Under the pieces are notes generated by a model. It saw only the letters and a program-made list of their open reading frames with translations, did not search any database and had not been told where the DNA came from. A DNA stretch of 64,000 nt. Source: Nitzschia sp. DOCU1. Taxonomy: Eukaryota; Bacillariophyta; Bacillariophyceae; Bacillariales; Bacillariaceae. Where the stretch lies: assembly GCA_951394045.1 (NCBI GenBank), contig OX595986.1:310001-374000 (forward strand). Reading direction: 5' to 3'. This document shows, one piece after another, positions 49,646 through 60,944 of the stretch. Position numbers and translations under genes: made by a program. Within the stretch, counting starts at the first letter, position 1. Every line of letters starts with the position of its first letter.

Positions 49646-50158
49646 TCATACAACCCATTCGCCTTCCAAGGCCACCACTGCAGGATGATGAACATCATCA
49701 TCAAAGGTAAAGGTGAGTTCACGCCTCTTCTGGTTGTCACTGTTGCTGCTTTTCTCCTCTACCTGTTCCTTGTAATATTTCGTCAATGCCTGAAGCTGGA
49801 TCTTGTAGAGATGGAGTCGATCTTGAAATTCGACATCGTGGCGAGCTTCCGTGTACATTTGATGAAACACGGCGCGACATCTAGTGAACAATCGGGATAG
49901 ACGTTGCCGGGGATCTTCTTCTTCTTTGTTTTCGTCGTTGCCACTGTCGTCAATAGATGGTGATTCTCCAATATCCTCTATTGTCAATATGGAATTGTAG
50001 TCATGGATATGAGTAGTTGTCGGCTTGACGCCGTCCTTGTTGCCGGGTGCCTGCTGCTCTACCCATTGCTCTTGGGCTTCCTTCGCCAGGATCTTTTGAA
50101 CTTCGCTCGTCAAGGTTTGGAAGGCCTCTTCAAGAAACTCAAAGTAGCATTTGCCCAT
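49646..50158 (-). CDS. Small helical protein, Vti1 N-domain-like, copy 2
   Basis: This 170-residue paralogue starts MGKCYFEFLEEAFQTLTSEVQ. A ~50-residue acidic, low-complexity insertion (ending DENKEEEDP) separates helix 1 from helices 2 and 3 (LFTRCRAVFHQMYTEARHDV and LYKIQLQALTKYYKEQVEE). It ends RRELTFTFDDDVHHP, matching the end of copy 3. There is no SNARE motif or membrane segment. The gene is in inverted orientation to its two neighbours. I do not know the function; a trafficking-related binding role is only a guess from the Vti1-like helices. Confidence 0.65.
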   Translation of the reverse strand: MGKCYFEFLEEAFQTLTSEVQKILAKEAQEQWVEQQAPGNKDGVKPTTTHIHDYNSILTIEDIGESPSIDDSGNDENKEEEDPRQRLSRLFTRCRAVFHQMYTEARHDVEFQDRLHLYKIQLQALTKYYKEQVEEKSSNSDNQKRRELTFTFDDDVHHPAVVALEGEWVV

Positions 50159-50795
50159 GTTGATGTGATTGTGGTGTAAGAGTCGCGAACAATACTCGTT
50201 TCAGCTTGCAAACTGAGAAAGATACGCTTTTCTGGTCGTTAGAGGGAGATCTTGACTTCAACAACCACAGGCTATGTGGTAACTACCGGTAGACCGTGGT
50301 GCTACACAAGAGCAGACGATATATTCCCGGGGGAGCGAAGAGGAGCCATCCACACAGAGGGCCAGCTAGTCGCCCTTTGTGTAGTCCTTGAAGATGATTC
50401 CCATGACATTGGTGGAACCCGCTCTGCCCCTCTCATTCGTTTTGCCGAAATAGCGATGGCCACGAAAATTCGCGGGATCGAACCTTTGGAGGGAATCCAT
50501 ACCAGTTTTGAATCCCGCGCGCGCGTCGATGCATTCAAAAAAATGAGAGGGCGTGTGACGTGTGCCGTATTGGCACGAGATACCATTTCGTTTCTGGCAC
50601 GTTGTCGCAGTCTCGCCATTTTTGGCCAACATGCGATGCACCACAACAGTTGATAAACTTTGACTTTTGCTTTCGTCCCACTTTCTGAGTATGTGTATGT
50701 AGCTGCATAACGATAACCTCCCGCCACCTGTTCTAAATCCTACAGCGATACTTTGGTTATTCTTTTATTATCCTTTCAGCACGAAACCAAAGACA
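50159..50795. promoter_or_regulatory. Divergent intergenic region between helical-protein copies 2 and 3
   Basis: The two paralogues diverge here. The CTACCGGTAG palindrome occurs at 50283-50292. Overlapping frames of 92-141 codons on both strands (50252-50727) carry no family features and are probably not genes. Confidence 0.4.
50283..50292. promoter_or_regulatory. CTACCGGTAG palindrome
   Basis: Exact copy in the divergent spacer between small helical-protein copies 2 and 3. Confidence 0.5.
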
Positions 50796-51176
50796 ATGGG
50801 CAAGGAATACTTTGAGTTTCTCGAAGAGGAGTTTCAAGGCCTCACTAGCCAAGTCCAAGAAGCCTTGAAAGGTTGCATGCAAGCCAATTCTTTTGACTCC
50901 AAAATCGACATTCCTTCATTGTTCACACGATGCCATGGAATCTATGAACAAATGCGGACCGAAGCTACCTCCAATCAGAAACGAGGCCAGAATCCTGAAT
51001 TCCGACAACGATTGACGCTCTACAGCATTCAGCTGACGGCACTTTTGGAGCATTACCAAAATTTGCAATTTGAAGCATATCCTGAATCACCATCATCCCC
51101 GCCCAGAGAAGTTATGAGCGAGTTGACATTTACATTTACTATCGACGATGACGACGACACTACGATCCCAGTATGA
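50796..51176 (+). CDS. Small helical protein, Vti1 N-domain-like, copy 3
   Basis: This 126-residue paralogue starts MGKEYFEFLEEEFQGLTSQVQ, followed by SLFTRCHGIYEQMRTEATSN and RQRLTLYSIQLTALLEHYQNL. It ends with a Pro/Ser stretch and MSELTFTFTIDDDDDTT. It has the full three-helix layout without the acidic insertion of copy 2. No SNARE motif, membrane anchor or signal peptide is seen. Together the three genes form a compact local family with conserved ends and variable middle parts. Confidence 0.65.
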   Translation: MGKEYFEFLEEEFQGLTSQVQEALKGCMQANSFDSKIDIPSLFTRCHGIYEQMRTEATSNQKRGQNPEFRQRLTLYSIQLTALLEHYQNLQFEAYPESPSSPPREVMSELTFTFTIDDDDDTTIPV

Positions 51177-52131
51177 CGAACGACTAGATTCAAGTCGGAA
51201 GTCTATATGTGCGGGCTTGTTGGACGAGCCGTCAAGACAATTCTATATGAGCGGGATCTATTCTATCACTGCTATGATCAAACACTTTGGTCGTTGTTTT
51301 CATGGGACAGAATTTTGGATGCATTAGTGCTGGGTCAAGGATTGCCTTGGTCGCAATGGTCTTGATTCCAGTGCAAAGAGATCTGCCTAGAATATGCTAA
51401 TAGTGGAGTATTATCCACCCTTTCCCCAAATACAACACCTACGCTAGAGGGTGGCAGCTAGAACCCTTTGTTCTACCACTACTCCCGGAGCAGCTAGTAC
51501 AGCTGCTGCTGGAAAGCAATGGTCAGGGCGGACGTAACAGATAGCGTCGCCTAGCTAGATAGCGACGGTTTTCCTGCTAGCTACTGCCAGTCACAGTCAA
51601 TTTGAGTGCTATCATATCAATTCTCAAGAACATGACCCTCCTCGCTGACCCAACACTGCCAGAGGGCCCATGTCCTTTTGAATTTTGGTGGCCCAAAATA
51701 GTATTCCGAAAGTTCGAATTTGTTGCCGAAAACCACCCGGCCGGCGTTCGCATTGGTCGTGGATGATCCATCCGTTCATTGGAAATAGGGTATCCAACCA
51801 TGGCATTTCACATGAATGGAATCCATAATCATCAAATTTAATTAGAGGCCAAATGCTTCCAAAATTTGCTTCATTTATGGCCCTCTGTCGGCATGAGAAA
51901 ACACGCTCGCGTGTCCGAAAAAATTTCACTTGGAATTCTCCATCAACGATCATCCCTCCATGTCTCTTCACCTTACGTCGACCCTCGACCATTTTACGCA
52001 GCGGAAAGGAGTTTGAGTGGGCCTTCTTGGTGAGCGTTCTCTCTCTCGCTCCAAATTCCTCCTGGATTGTTTGTTTCTGAAATCTAGTTTGTTTCGCTGT
52101 TGTTGCTTGCCACCATCATCAATCATCAATC
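51177..52131. other. Intergenic, one doubtful frame
   Basis: A 122-codon minus frame (51992-51624) has a protein-like composition, with Trp- and Phe-rich stretches such as FDDYGFHSCEMPWLDTLF, but no recognised family and no splice partners that I could confirm. CTAGCTAG-rich DNA lies at 51480-51600. The right end should hold the LRR gene promoter. Confidence 0.35.
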
Positions 52132-52875
52132 ATGGCTATGGAACCTACGGATGTCAACCTGTATGACGTTGAGGATTACGACTCGGAAATCCCTCATGAT
52201 CAGTTGCCTTCTGTCGAAGAGGTCCGCACGGCGGTGGGAGGAACCAAGCCGAAGAATTCGTCCTCCCGAAAATTGTTGTGGATTGTCTCCGGCGTGACGG
52301 TGTTTGTTTTGTTGATTGTCGCCATTGCCGTCCCTGTATCGAAGAACAAAGTCAATGGCGACAAGGAAGTTCGCAAGAATTTGTCCAAGGCGATCAACAT
52401 GATTGCTATCAATGGCAAGAAGGACTTTAAGGATGAAAAGTCGTACCAGTCCTTTGCTAAGCGATGGCTTTTGGAAGATCCCATTGTTGGGAACTACACG
52501 TATGATAAGCTGCAGCAACGATATGCCATGTACTGCTTATACCATGAGACGACCGGTCCCGACGGATGGGTTCAGTCAAAGGGATGGAAACGCAAGGGCG
52601 TGCCGGAGTGCGAGTGGTTCGGTGTTCACTGCGAAGAGAAAACTGGGATGGTAACTCGAATTTCGTTGCGAGAAAATGGTCTACGGGGAGAGATTCCTCC
52701 AGAAGTGTCCTTGATTCCGAAGTTAGAAGTCTTTAATGTCCATGCGAATGACCTGACAGGAAAGGTGCCTCAGCATCTTTGCGATGTTCAATCGGAGCGC
52801 AACTTGGATGTTAAGGTGGACTGCGCTGAGGTAGCTTGCGATTGTTGTGCAAGCTGCTCTTCACGTCAGCCCTAA
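52132..52875 (+). CDS. Single-pass membrane protein with short LRR ectodomain
   Basis: The 247-residue protein has an acidic cytosolic N-terminus (about 45 residues), a membrane segment at residues 48-69 (LLWIVSGVTVFVLLIVAIAV) and an outer part. The outer part starts with an LRR N-terminal cap-like region (YCLYHETTGPDGWVQSKGW and CEWFGVHCEEKTG, as in plant LRRNT). About one and a half leucine-rich repeats follow (ISLRENGLRGEIPPE, LEVFNVHANDLTGKVP), then a Cys-rich end (CDCCASC). This is the N-terminal-anchor LRR layout common in diatom genomes. The repeat number is very low for ligand binding, so it may be a shortened family member. Its ligand is unknown. Confidence 0.8.
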   Translation: MAMEPTDVNLYDVEDYDSEIPHDQLPSVEEVRTAVGGTKPKNSSSRKLLWIVSGVTVFVLLIVAIAVPVSKNKVNGDKEVRKNLSKAINMIAINGKKDFKDEKSYQSFAKRWLLEDPIVGNYTYDKLQQRYAMYCLYHETTGPDGWVQSKGWKRKGVPECEWFGVHCEEKTGMVTRISLRENGLRGEIPPEVSLIPKLEVFNVHANDLTGKVPQHLCDVQSERNLDVKVDCAEVACDCCASCSSRQP

Positions 52876-53379
52876 CAGAATTCACTCAAGTTTTGGCGGC
52901 ATTTGAAGGCGGGCTCTCAGCGGGTAGAGAGCTCTTCTACTTTATTCTAATACATACATAGATGAGGCACGACTTTCACTTTGATGTAAATGAGTTACTT
53001 CGGAAGTGTAAGCGCGAAAGGTGCTTGGCTACCGGTAGCTAGAGTAAAGTACTACCTAAACGGCGGGAGTTACGAGACGAGCGACATGCTGCCAAACCGA
53101 GACGATGAAGACGGGACTGCGGCGAAACAGCAAATTGTAAATACAACCAAGGATATGCAGGATTCTATTTAAACTGTGTCCATAGACTACAAGTAGCTGT
53201 TAGGACAATTGCCTCCTCGACATGCTTCCTATACTCGAGCGCTTGTTTTCTAGCATGAGTTTTGGCATTGTTTCGTTTCTATATCGTGTCTTGCTTTGAG
53301 TCTGCAGACACAAGACCAATGTAAGATTAAGTCGGCTGCTAGCGAACATGCAGTCCGCTATCTGTAGTTACCAGGATTG
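52876..53379. other. Intergenic, one CTACCGGTAG palindrome
   Basis: 3' flank of the LRR gene. The palindrome lies at 53029-53038. No gene is recognised. Confidence 0.4.
53029..53038. promoter_or_regulatory. CTACCGGTAG palindrome
   Basis: Exact copy about 150 bp downstream of the LRR protein gene. Confidence 0.5.
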
Positions 53380-54300
53380 CGTTACTGTGTGCGTCCTGGG
53401 CATGTGCGGCTCCACTTGATCTGTCCTTCATCAAAGACCCATCTCTTTCCTTGTTGAAGGCGAAAATGATTCTCAATCGAGACGCGATGGGCAACGAGAT
53501 CGAAAGTTGTGGCGGCTGGATTGATTTGTTCAACTCTGGGAAACTCCAGAGGTGGCAGCGTTCCTACTAGAGCACAAACATTGGCCGACGAATATGATTC
53601 GACAATCGGTCCATCCATTTATATTTTCAGATGATGAAAGCATCCCAGGCGCTGATTCTCCCCCCAAATCAAAATTCAAGCAATAGGATCGAAGGTAGGT
53701 ACCGTCATTCTCAAGAATGCACTCCATCGATGCATTTTCCCTTCTAGCCCATTTCAAAGCCTTTCGAATCTTGGCTAGTCGCTTGGGGTTCGATATCATG
53801 ACATGCCAGCTAGTACCTCGTGGTGTCATCATCACTCCATCCGATGGAGGTCATGGAATTTAATTGAACCCTTCTTGCGTGATGACACGTTGGCTCCGTG
53901 CCGGAAGCAGTCAAGCCGAGAGATGTCAAAGTCGACAGGAAGCAACAGCAGGGCATCTTCCAATCGCTCAAGGGTCTGTATTAGTGGGTCGGAAATGTTA
54001 ATGCCGTCCAATATAATCATTGGCAGCGCATCCGTGGCACATCATGATTATGTTTTGAAGCTTGAAGATCTTCTTCAGTAGTATCCATCGCGTCCAAATC
54101 TATCGGAGTCCAGTCCAATTCATCTCTTGCTGGGGGTCGATTGACGGCAAATGATTGACCCGACACTTTGGTTTGATTGGCAAGCCACGAGCCTGTAAAA
54201 TTCTTTGGCTTTTGGAATCCCACGTTAAGTCCATGCTGATAGGAACCTGGCATGATCGTTTCACGTGGCCAACGACGCCAAGAGGACCACAAATGCTAGT
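53380..54300 (-). pseudogene. Possible decayed gene of unknown family
   Basis: On the minus strand, protein-like stretches follow one another in changing frames: SWLANQTKVSGQSFAV, then ILDGINISDPLIQTLERL, then TSWHVMISNPKRLAKIRKAL, then FPRVEQINPAATTFDLVAHR. The frame changes near 54020, 53835 and 53620 come without clear GT-AG pairs. The pieces abut or overlap, which fits frameshift decay better than introns. I recognise no family. A chance arrangement remains possible. Confidence 0.35.
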
Positions 54301-55029
54301 GATTGCCACCCAGAATGACCTCGAGGCTTTTGTGGTGGTCGCGCCTCGTCTGCAATGGCCATTTCGTCTTCAGCAACTCTGGAGAAATAAAGAGTGAGTG
54401 CCCAGTCACTTCTGTAGCGTAATATTCTTATAAGTAGTGGGGCGACAATCACAGAGGTTGGGTTCTTTTTCTCTTTTTGGCAATTCATTGGATGATGACT
54501 CTTTTCCGCTGTCGCCTCGATGAAATCTTCCAAGGTCTCATTTCTTCCCGCCGAAAGAAATGCCTCAGAGGCAAATTCGACTGCTTCAATGCTGCGATTT
54601 TAAGATTTCGAGACCGCGGTCGACGGAACGACCAAATCAAATCGTCCGTCTGTCAGCCGACAGGAGCACTCTATTGCATCTCAATTCACTCGTCTCCCTC
54701 CGATGGCGGGAGCACACGGCATCAGTAGTTAACACATGGTATGCCGAGAGCATTACAACAGAGAGCATCTCTGGGGAAGCCCACTCTGAAAGGGCGCTCC
54801 TTGTGACCATGGCGCCGACGTTGGAGCGGGCACAGACAGGGAGTTATCCTTAGTACCACAGGCTCTGTGATGAAAGGATCAGGAACTACGACAGAATACG
54901 GATCTAGCAGACGATGAGAGCGGAAAAATGCAAATGTCTTCTTTATTTATTTTCTTTTCTATCTATGGGCCACGCGGTGTTGATTCCCAGAATGACTGGC
55001 CCCAGTCTCCATCAAATTGCAATGTAATT
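54301..55029. other. Intergenic, no gene seen
   Basis: 3' flank of the receptor cyclase gene and spacer. Short frames only; no repeat was recognised. Confidence 0.4.
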
Positions 55030-58000
55030 CTAACAGGCATATAAATTGGACAGCTCCGACAAGGCCTCTTCCTCACGGGAGAGTTTCTTGATGCTGCCAT
55101 CCATTTGGATTTGTGCTTGGTGCACTCCCATATCATCGTCGCAATGGACGGTAATGAAATGTTCCTTGGGGGAAGGCTCTTCCGAAGAGCTGCCCATGGA
55201 AATGGAGTGCGTGGTATGAGTGCCATGGCTATGGGATGAGGAATGATCCAAATCCTTTTTCGATTTGCCAGATAGCTCGACCTGGCGATCTTCGGGTTCT
55301 TCGGCGGGATTCTCCGACAAGTCATCGTCTTCTGTCTCGCTCTCGTCGGGGTGCTCGGTAGGTTCAAAGTCTTCGTCATGGTGCTCGGTAGTGTCTTCCT
55401 CCCGCTCCGTGGTTTCTTCCAACAGGGGATTCAACGGAGTGGCCATCAAGTCTTCGTTGCCAACCCAGAATGTCTTCATCTTGCCCTTACCCTTGACCTT
55501 GATCATTCCACGAAGAGTCAAGGGGATATCGGGAGCTTGAGTCTGCAAAAGTTGTGCAGAAGCAAACGAACAATGGATCTTGCCGGGCATGGAGTTGGAC
55601 TCCATACGGGATGCTGTATTGACTGTGTCGCCGAACAGACCGTAGCGAGGATTGAGCGAGCCAATCACATTGGAAACGACGGGACCAGAGTTGAAACCGA
55701 CACGAATCTGGACGTATCCCATCGAAGGGTCCTCGTCATCAATCAAGATTTGCGAGGCGGCCCTCACAGCATCCTGGGCATATTCGGCCACTTGCTTGAC
55801 GTGAGTGTCATACTCACTGCCGTCAAGGTTGGTGACACCCATGTACGCGTCACCGATTGTCTCCACCTTGAAGATGTGGTGCTTGTCGGCAAGCTTGTCG
55901 AAAGCCTGGTACAGGCGGTCGAGCATATTGGACACCTTCATGGGCGAGAACTTGTCAGAAATTGTGGTGAATCCAACAATGTCGGAAAAGACGATTGTGA
56001 CAATCTCATGAGACTCAGCCTCGACCTTCTTGCCAGCGTTGAGAGCATCGGCAATGTGCTTGGGGAAGACATCATACAACGAGGTTGGCTTGCGCTTCAA
56101 ATTCTCGCGGATGCTTTCGTGGACGGTCTCAAGTGGCTCAGTATCCTTCGAGTTCATTTCGACGAGGACATAGTCGATATCCTTGGCCGTCGGACGGAAG
56201 AAGGCATTGGCGCTCCAGCATTTCTTCATCAACTCCACCATCTTAGAAGGACAGCTGCTTGGGATAGTCGGACGTTTATTGAGACGAGGGTGGCACACCT
56301 TGGGCAGAATCTTGCGTGGGTCCTCGCCTTCAAAAGGACTTTGTCGGGCATAGATCTCGTACAAGATCATGGAGAAGGAGTAGATATCACAAGCAGTGGT
56401 GTACTCTGATCGGCGACGCAAGTATTCAGGCGCCATGTAGAAGGGAGTACCCTGGAGGATATTTCGCTGTTTGGCGCTCTTGAAGTGGGAGAATCCGAAA
56501 TCTGCAACCTTGGCACGGAAGCGAGAGTCCACGAGGATGTTCTTGGCCTTGAGGTCCCCATGGAGGATTGGGGGCTTTGAGGCGTGAAGGAACTGAATAC
56601 CCTGCACGATATCTCGAACAACTTGGAGAATGATCTCGCCTCCTGGAGTCATGGTCTCATTGTGGAGCAGATCATATAGGGATCCGTACTCCATAAACTC
56701 CATGACCAACATGGGGTCGACTGAATTGGAGACGACAGCTCCCATGACAGTGGTGATACATGGGTGACGGAGTCTGGACAACATGCGCATCTCCACAACG
56801 AACTCGTTGACACGTCTTGAGTGCTCGTCAAAGCGGAGCCACATCGGTAGACAACGCAGCAACACGTTACTTGCAGATTTGCTCGTAGAGTTAAACATCA
56901 AGCCACTTCCATGGTCGGAGGCAGTTGCAGACTCGAGGATCTTGAGGATATCATTATCCGAGTGATGCATCATCATTAGTCTCTCCCAGTCGCCGTTGGA
57001 TCCGCTGAGACTTCCTCGCTTGCTAATCGATTGGCTCTGCGACTCAATGTCACCAGAGTTGGTGACCTCTCCGAACTTGACTCCCTTCTTGGTGTTCTTT
57101 GGCTTGCCGTCCTTCGTGCTCTTCTTGGTGGTCTTCTTGCCGTCCGTGGACTTCTTTTCCATTGAAGTTGAGCCCGTTCCGATCTCTGCGCTGCCTAGGC
57201 CACTTCCCTCTCCCGATGTCAACGACACGCTGTGCCTCTTGGATGCCTTGGCAGGGGGCAGAACTCGTTTAACTGCCACCTTTGTTCCGCGGTATTGGCC
57301 AAGAATAACCACACCGAAGCCACCTTGTCCAATGACTTCGGGTGGCTCGTTGAAGTGGAGCTCTTCCACATTGACGTGCCAAACAGAGTCGCTCTGTGCC
57401 TTCTTGTATCCAACGTATGTGAAAACAAGCACACCCAAGGCAAGGAACACCGCTGAGAAGATGATCAAGAAGAAGTAAGCAGACTCGAGGCAGGTTCCGC
57501 CCATTTCATAGGTATTGCCTGCGCAGACGCAATTGCCGTTCTCATCTGGCACGCGGTTGCTGCTTTCTCCGTAGACTGCTGCGCAGTCTTTGTCTTCAAC
57601 AATCACACGGATGGGCGACTGTGATATGGGCTCGCCGTCGAAAAAGACTTCGATGACTTGGACCTGAACAATCTTGTCAGTGACAGTGAACTCGTATGCA
57701 TAGGTGTCCGCAATGCGTTCAAGTTTAACACTTCTCTTGTTGTCGCCGGCATGCACAAATACCTCGACTTTGGGGTTCTCGCGCATCATATTGTCAAAGA
57801 TTCGAAGAGTGATTGAATCTCCTTGCTCGATGGTTCCGCAAATTTCCATCTTTTCGCAACCAGGGAGAGATTCGCCATAGAACTCTTCGAGGTGAGGGTC
57901 TTCCTCTCCCTTCTCATGATAATAGACTGTGGCAGAGACGACGAAGTTGAAAGAATGTTAGTGTGATTTTCAAAAAGAGTACTCCACTTGTACAAAAAGG

Positions 58001-59431
58001 TTGTTACTTACCGTCAACTTCGAAAGCTTTGACGCATGGCTTGCAGAAGCAGTCATATTCTGCGTTGTCGTCGCAGCTCAGGTCAGCTTTCGCACAGCCA
58101 TTGAAAAACTCATCCCGGCGTCTCTTGAAATGCCCCTCGGGACAAGTGATACCATCATAGAGGTCTGCCGGGCGAGTACAGTACCAATTGTCTTTCTCGT
58201 CCTGAACCAAAAAGCCGGCTTCCTCTTGAATCGATCGAAGCGCAAAGTAGGAGCGCGCAGTTCGAAAGCCATGTATATGGCTCGCCTTAGCCGCGTCTTC
58301 TGCCAGGTCGGCAAGTGCGTTGGTAGTATCGCAGGGTGCATTCGGAGAAAAATCTTGCGGGGGGACAGCGTTACAATATGCGGCTGAATGCTCTTGGAGG
58401 CATTTTTGGCGCGCATCACCGACTTCTACGTAGTGGCCAAAGTCGATCAACGCATCTTGCACGGCTTGCTGCACATCATATGGAACGTGGGGAAGAGCAG
58501 CCAAGGGCCATTCAGGAAAGATTTGAGTTGAATGGAGGAAGGGAAAGAGTTCACCATCATCCATTACATAGATCTTGGGCTCGATGATCTTGAAGAGGTC
58601 AGGATCAACGAGTTCGCCGTTTTCGTCTCTGGACAACTCGATTTGATCGGTACGAATAAAGCCAGCTTCAAAACGGCCACTGATGATTCCTAATACCACA
58701 TCGATCTGATCTTTGGTGAATACCATTTGCTTCGGATCGTTCACATAGGAAAGGCCGGCCCTTCCCATCTCATAGATCTGCATCTGGCCACCCATGAGAT
58801 CGACGATAGCACCTGCACCAATGATCTTGTCCTTTAGGTCAGCGATGGAGTTGATCTCGTCGTTATCGTATCGGGTGGCAATGACTCCACCATAGACATC
58901 AAGGTCAAAGACACGTCCTCTTGTCTCGAGTTCCTTGATCACGGTGGCCAGAGCAGTTGCTCCGACTTGGGTGCCTATGCAAGAGTACACTCCTGGGTTG
59001 GCATAAAGAAAGTCCATCTCATCATTTTCAATGGATGTGAAGACGCCATCGAAATAGTGTGAAGTAACGTCGAACTTGATTGGAGGATCGAACTTCTGTC
59101 CGGCAGTCGCTGTGAGGTAATCACCGAACATCATCTGAGTTTCGGCCAGGGCTTCATCCAAACCTCGAGTGGCGTGGACGCCAATGGTGTAAGAAGATTT
59201 GTGAATGAAAGGGTTGACCTTTATTAGATCATATTCACACAATGTTGCTTGTCCGGTTGTGCTCGCTTCTTGTCCTGTTGTGTCGTTCGAAACAACACTT
59301 GAACTCGTTCCCTGGAAAAGGTCGCTTGCTACATCCATTTCTTGCCCAATTGTCCATGTCGCCTTCGGAGGGAAGGCCACTATCAATGATAGCATGGGCA
59401 TCGCCAGGTTAGCTGGACTTGTAAACTTCAT
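55030..59431 (-). CDS. Receptor kinase-cyclase with PhnD-like sensor domain (2 exons)
   Basis: Exon 1 is 59431-58012 and exon 2 is 57926-55030, with an 85-bp intron; the product has 1438 residues. Order: hydrophobic leader; PhnD-like binding domain (TIGVHATRGLDEAL, DFLYANPGVYS, VYGGVIATR, FEAGFIRTDQIE); Cys-rich region; one membrane helix (about 621-645); kinase with GQGGFGVV, VAVK, a ~130-residue charged insertion, HGDLKAKN, DFG and MAPEYL; class III cyclase (about 1113-1290) with FSDIVGFT, KVETIGDAYMG and LFGDTVNTASRMES; acidic tail. The Glu in KVETIGD is typical of guanylate cyclases. The position before LFGDT is Gly where those enzymes usually have Cys. Animal receptor cyclases carry a pseudokinase; here the kinase residues look complete. 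A surface receptor for a small anion or metabolite is inferred. Confidence 0.9.
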
Positions 59432-60944
59432 TTTGATAGGCTACTTTGAGAGATATTAGCTGGGCTCTTGCCAAAAAGTCTTTTGCTTTTAGGATTTCAA
59501 TTTTTATGGATTTGTAGTTGCAAGGATCGATGCCAATGTATTTTGTGAGCCAGACTCAATCGAGTTCGCGATCCAATGGGCCCAACACCGCCAAATGACC
59601 ATGCAATAAGCCCCCGTTCAATTGCGTATTTAATGACTTCGGGTTTCGTAGATATTCCTCGCCACTACTATCACACGACAGTAATTCGCAGTGCCACGGG
59701 AAAATAAGCCACTGAGCCAAATGCTTCTTTGGCATTCTCTGCATTAGTAAAAGCAAATGCTACAGCACTAAAGTACAAAACACACCCAAACAGCGCTTTA
59801 TCTCGATAGAGTTCGTTTTTTCGTTTTTTCATTAGATTAGCGCTAATCAGTCGAGTTGAGCCAGGCGTTCTGGTTGCGTCGATTCGGCAACAAACGAAGG
59901 CCAAAGAAGGAAGGCCACCGACATGGGCGCGTGGTCTATCAACTTTCGTGTGTTCCTTGCTTTGAAGTATAAGTGCTTCGAGATTACGGGTAGTTAGAGA
60001 CCAAAACCGTAAGAAAGCAGTCTCACAATTCATATAGAAAATTGGAATGTAGAACACGTTGCATTAGCCATTGTGGAACAAAAATGACCACCAATTCTCG
60101 GCATTCTGTGACAGCACTATAAGCAAACGCTATCGGCGATGTACTGGTAGTATTCTTCTCTCTCATCTGAGAGCAATGAAGAACCAAGAAATGGGCACTC
60201 GAATCGGATGGGCGTGTTGTTGGTGATGTTAGCAGAGCACGTGCTCAATTATCTCCGCTGCAGTAGCACTTCATCCTTCCATCATCCCCTTCGAATTTCT
60301 TTATCGATCCTTTCTCAAGAAGAACGATGGATAGCACCCCGTCGGCATGGAAGCAGCGACGAGGAGTGTGATTGGATGATGATGGTGCTGCTGGCTACTG
60401 CTGATGGGCCTCTTTTGTTTCTTGCTTGTTCTTCTCTCTACTAGCTAGAGGAGAGTACTAGCCCTTCTCGCCGGTAGACAATGACGCTACTAGTAGCTCC
60501 TTTACTAGTACCGGTAGACAAATTGACGCTCTAGAGAGCTACCGGTAGTAGAAGCTGTCCACTTCCACCGGTAGCTTGCAAGTAATATCATACCATGCAA
60601 CCGAGTTGTCCTGTAGTAATGGTGGTTGGCAGTGAAAAAAGCGAACATCGTTGAGCTTCGCTTCGCAGTTTGCACTTCCCCTTTCCTGATTTCCCCCCAT
60701 GCATACTATGGACAACGACCGACCGTCCGCCGCTCGTGTGTCGCCAATTCATCGCGCAGTGGAATCCAACGACTCAAAAAATGCGACTGTGAGGTTTCCA
60801 ACGGGGCAAATGCCAACCTGGAGGACTGCCGCAAAATGGATTCCCGATAGATGGCGGCGGCGGGAAACGAACAGCTGCGATGCTGCCACTAACCAACCGC
60901 ATTGTATATAATACTACTATTGGATGATCAATTGAAAGGGAGGA
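59432..60944. promoter_or_regulatory. Long intergenic region with a cluster of CCGGTAG motifs
   Basis: No gene is supported in 1513 bp. The left end is the receptor gene promoter. At 60470-60580 the sequence is built from repeated CCGGTAG and CTAGTAG words, including one exact CTACCGGTAG at 60539-60548 and two CCGGTAGACAA-TGACGCT units. A TATATAATA box lies about 38 bp before the next ATG. Confidence 0.5.
60539..60548. promoter_or_regulatory. CTACCGGTAG palindrome within a CCGGTAG cluster
   Basis: Exact copy flanked by three further CCGGTAG words within about 110 bp, roughly 400 bp upstream of the plastid membrane protein gene. Confidence 0.5.

Noticed and set aside
50252..50727. Overlapping 92- to 141-codon frames on both strands
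   Set aside because: No family features, and they occupy the divergent spacer of two real genes.
55351..56409. 352-codon plus-strand frame opposite the receptor cyclase
   Set aside because: Antisense shadow of the kinase and cyclase domains, which carry clear family motifs on the other strand.
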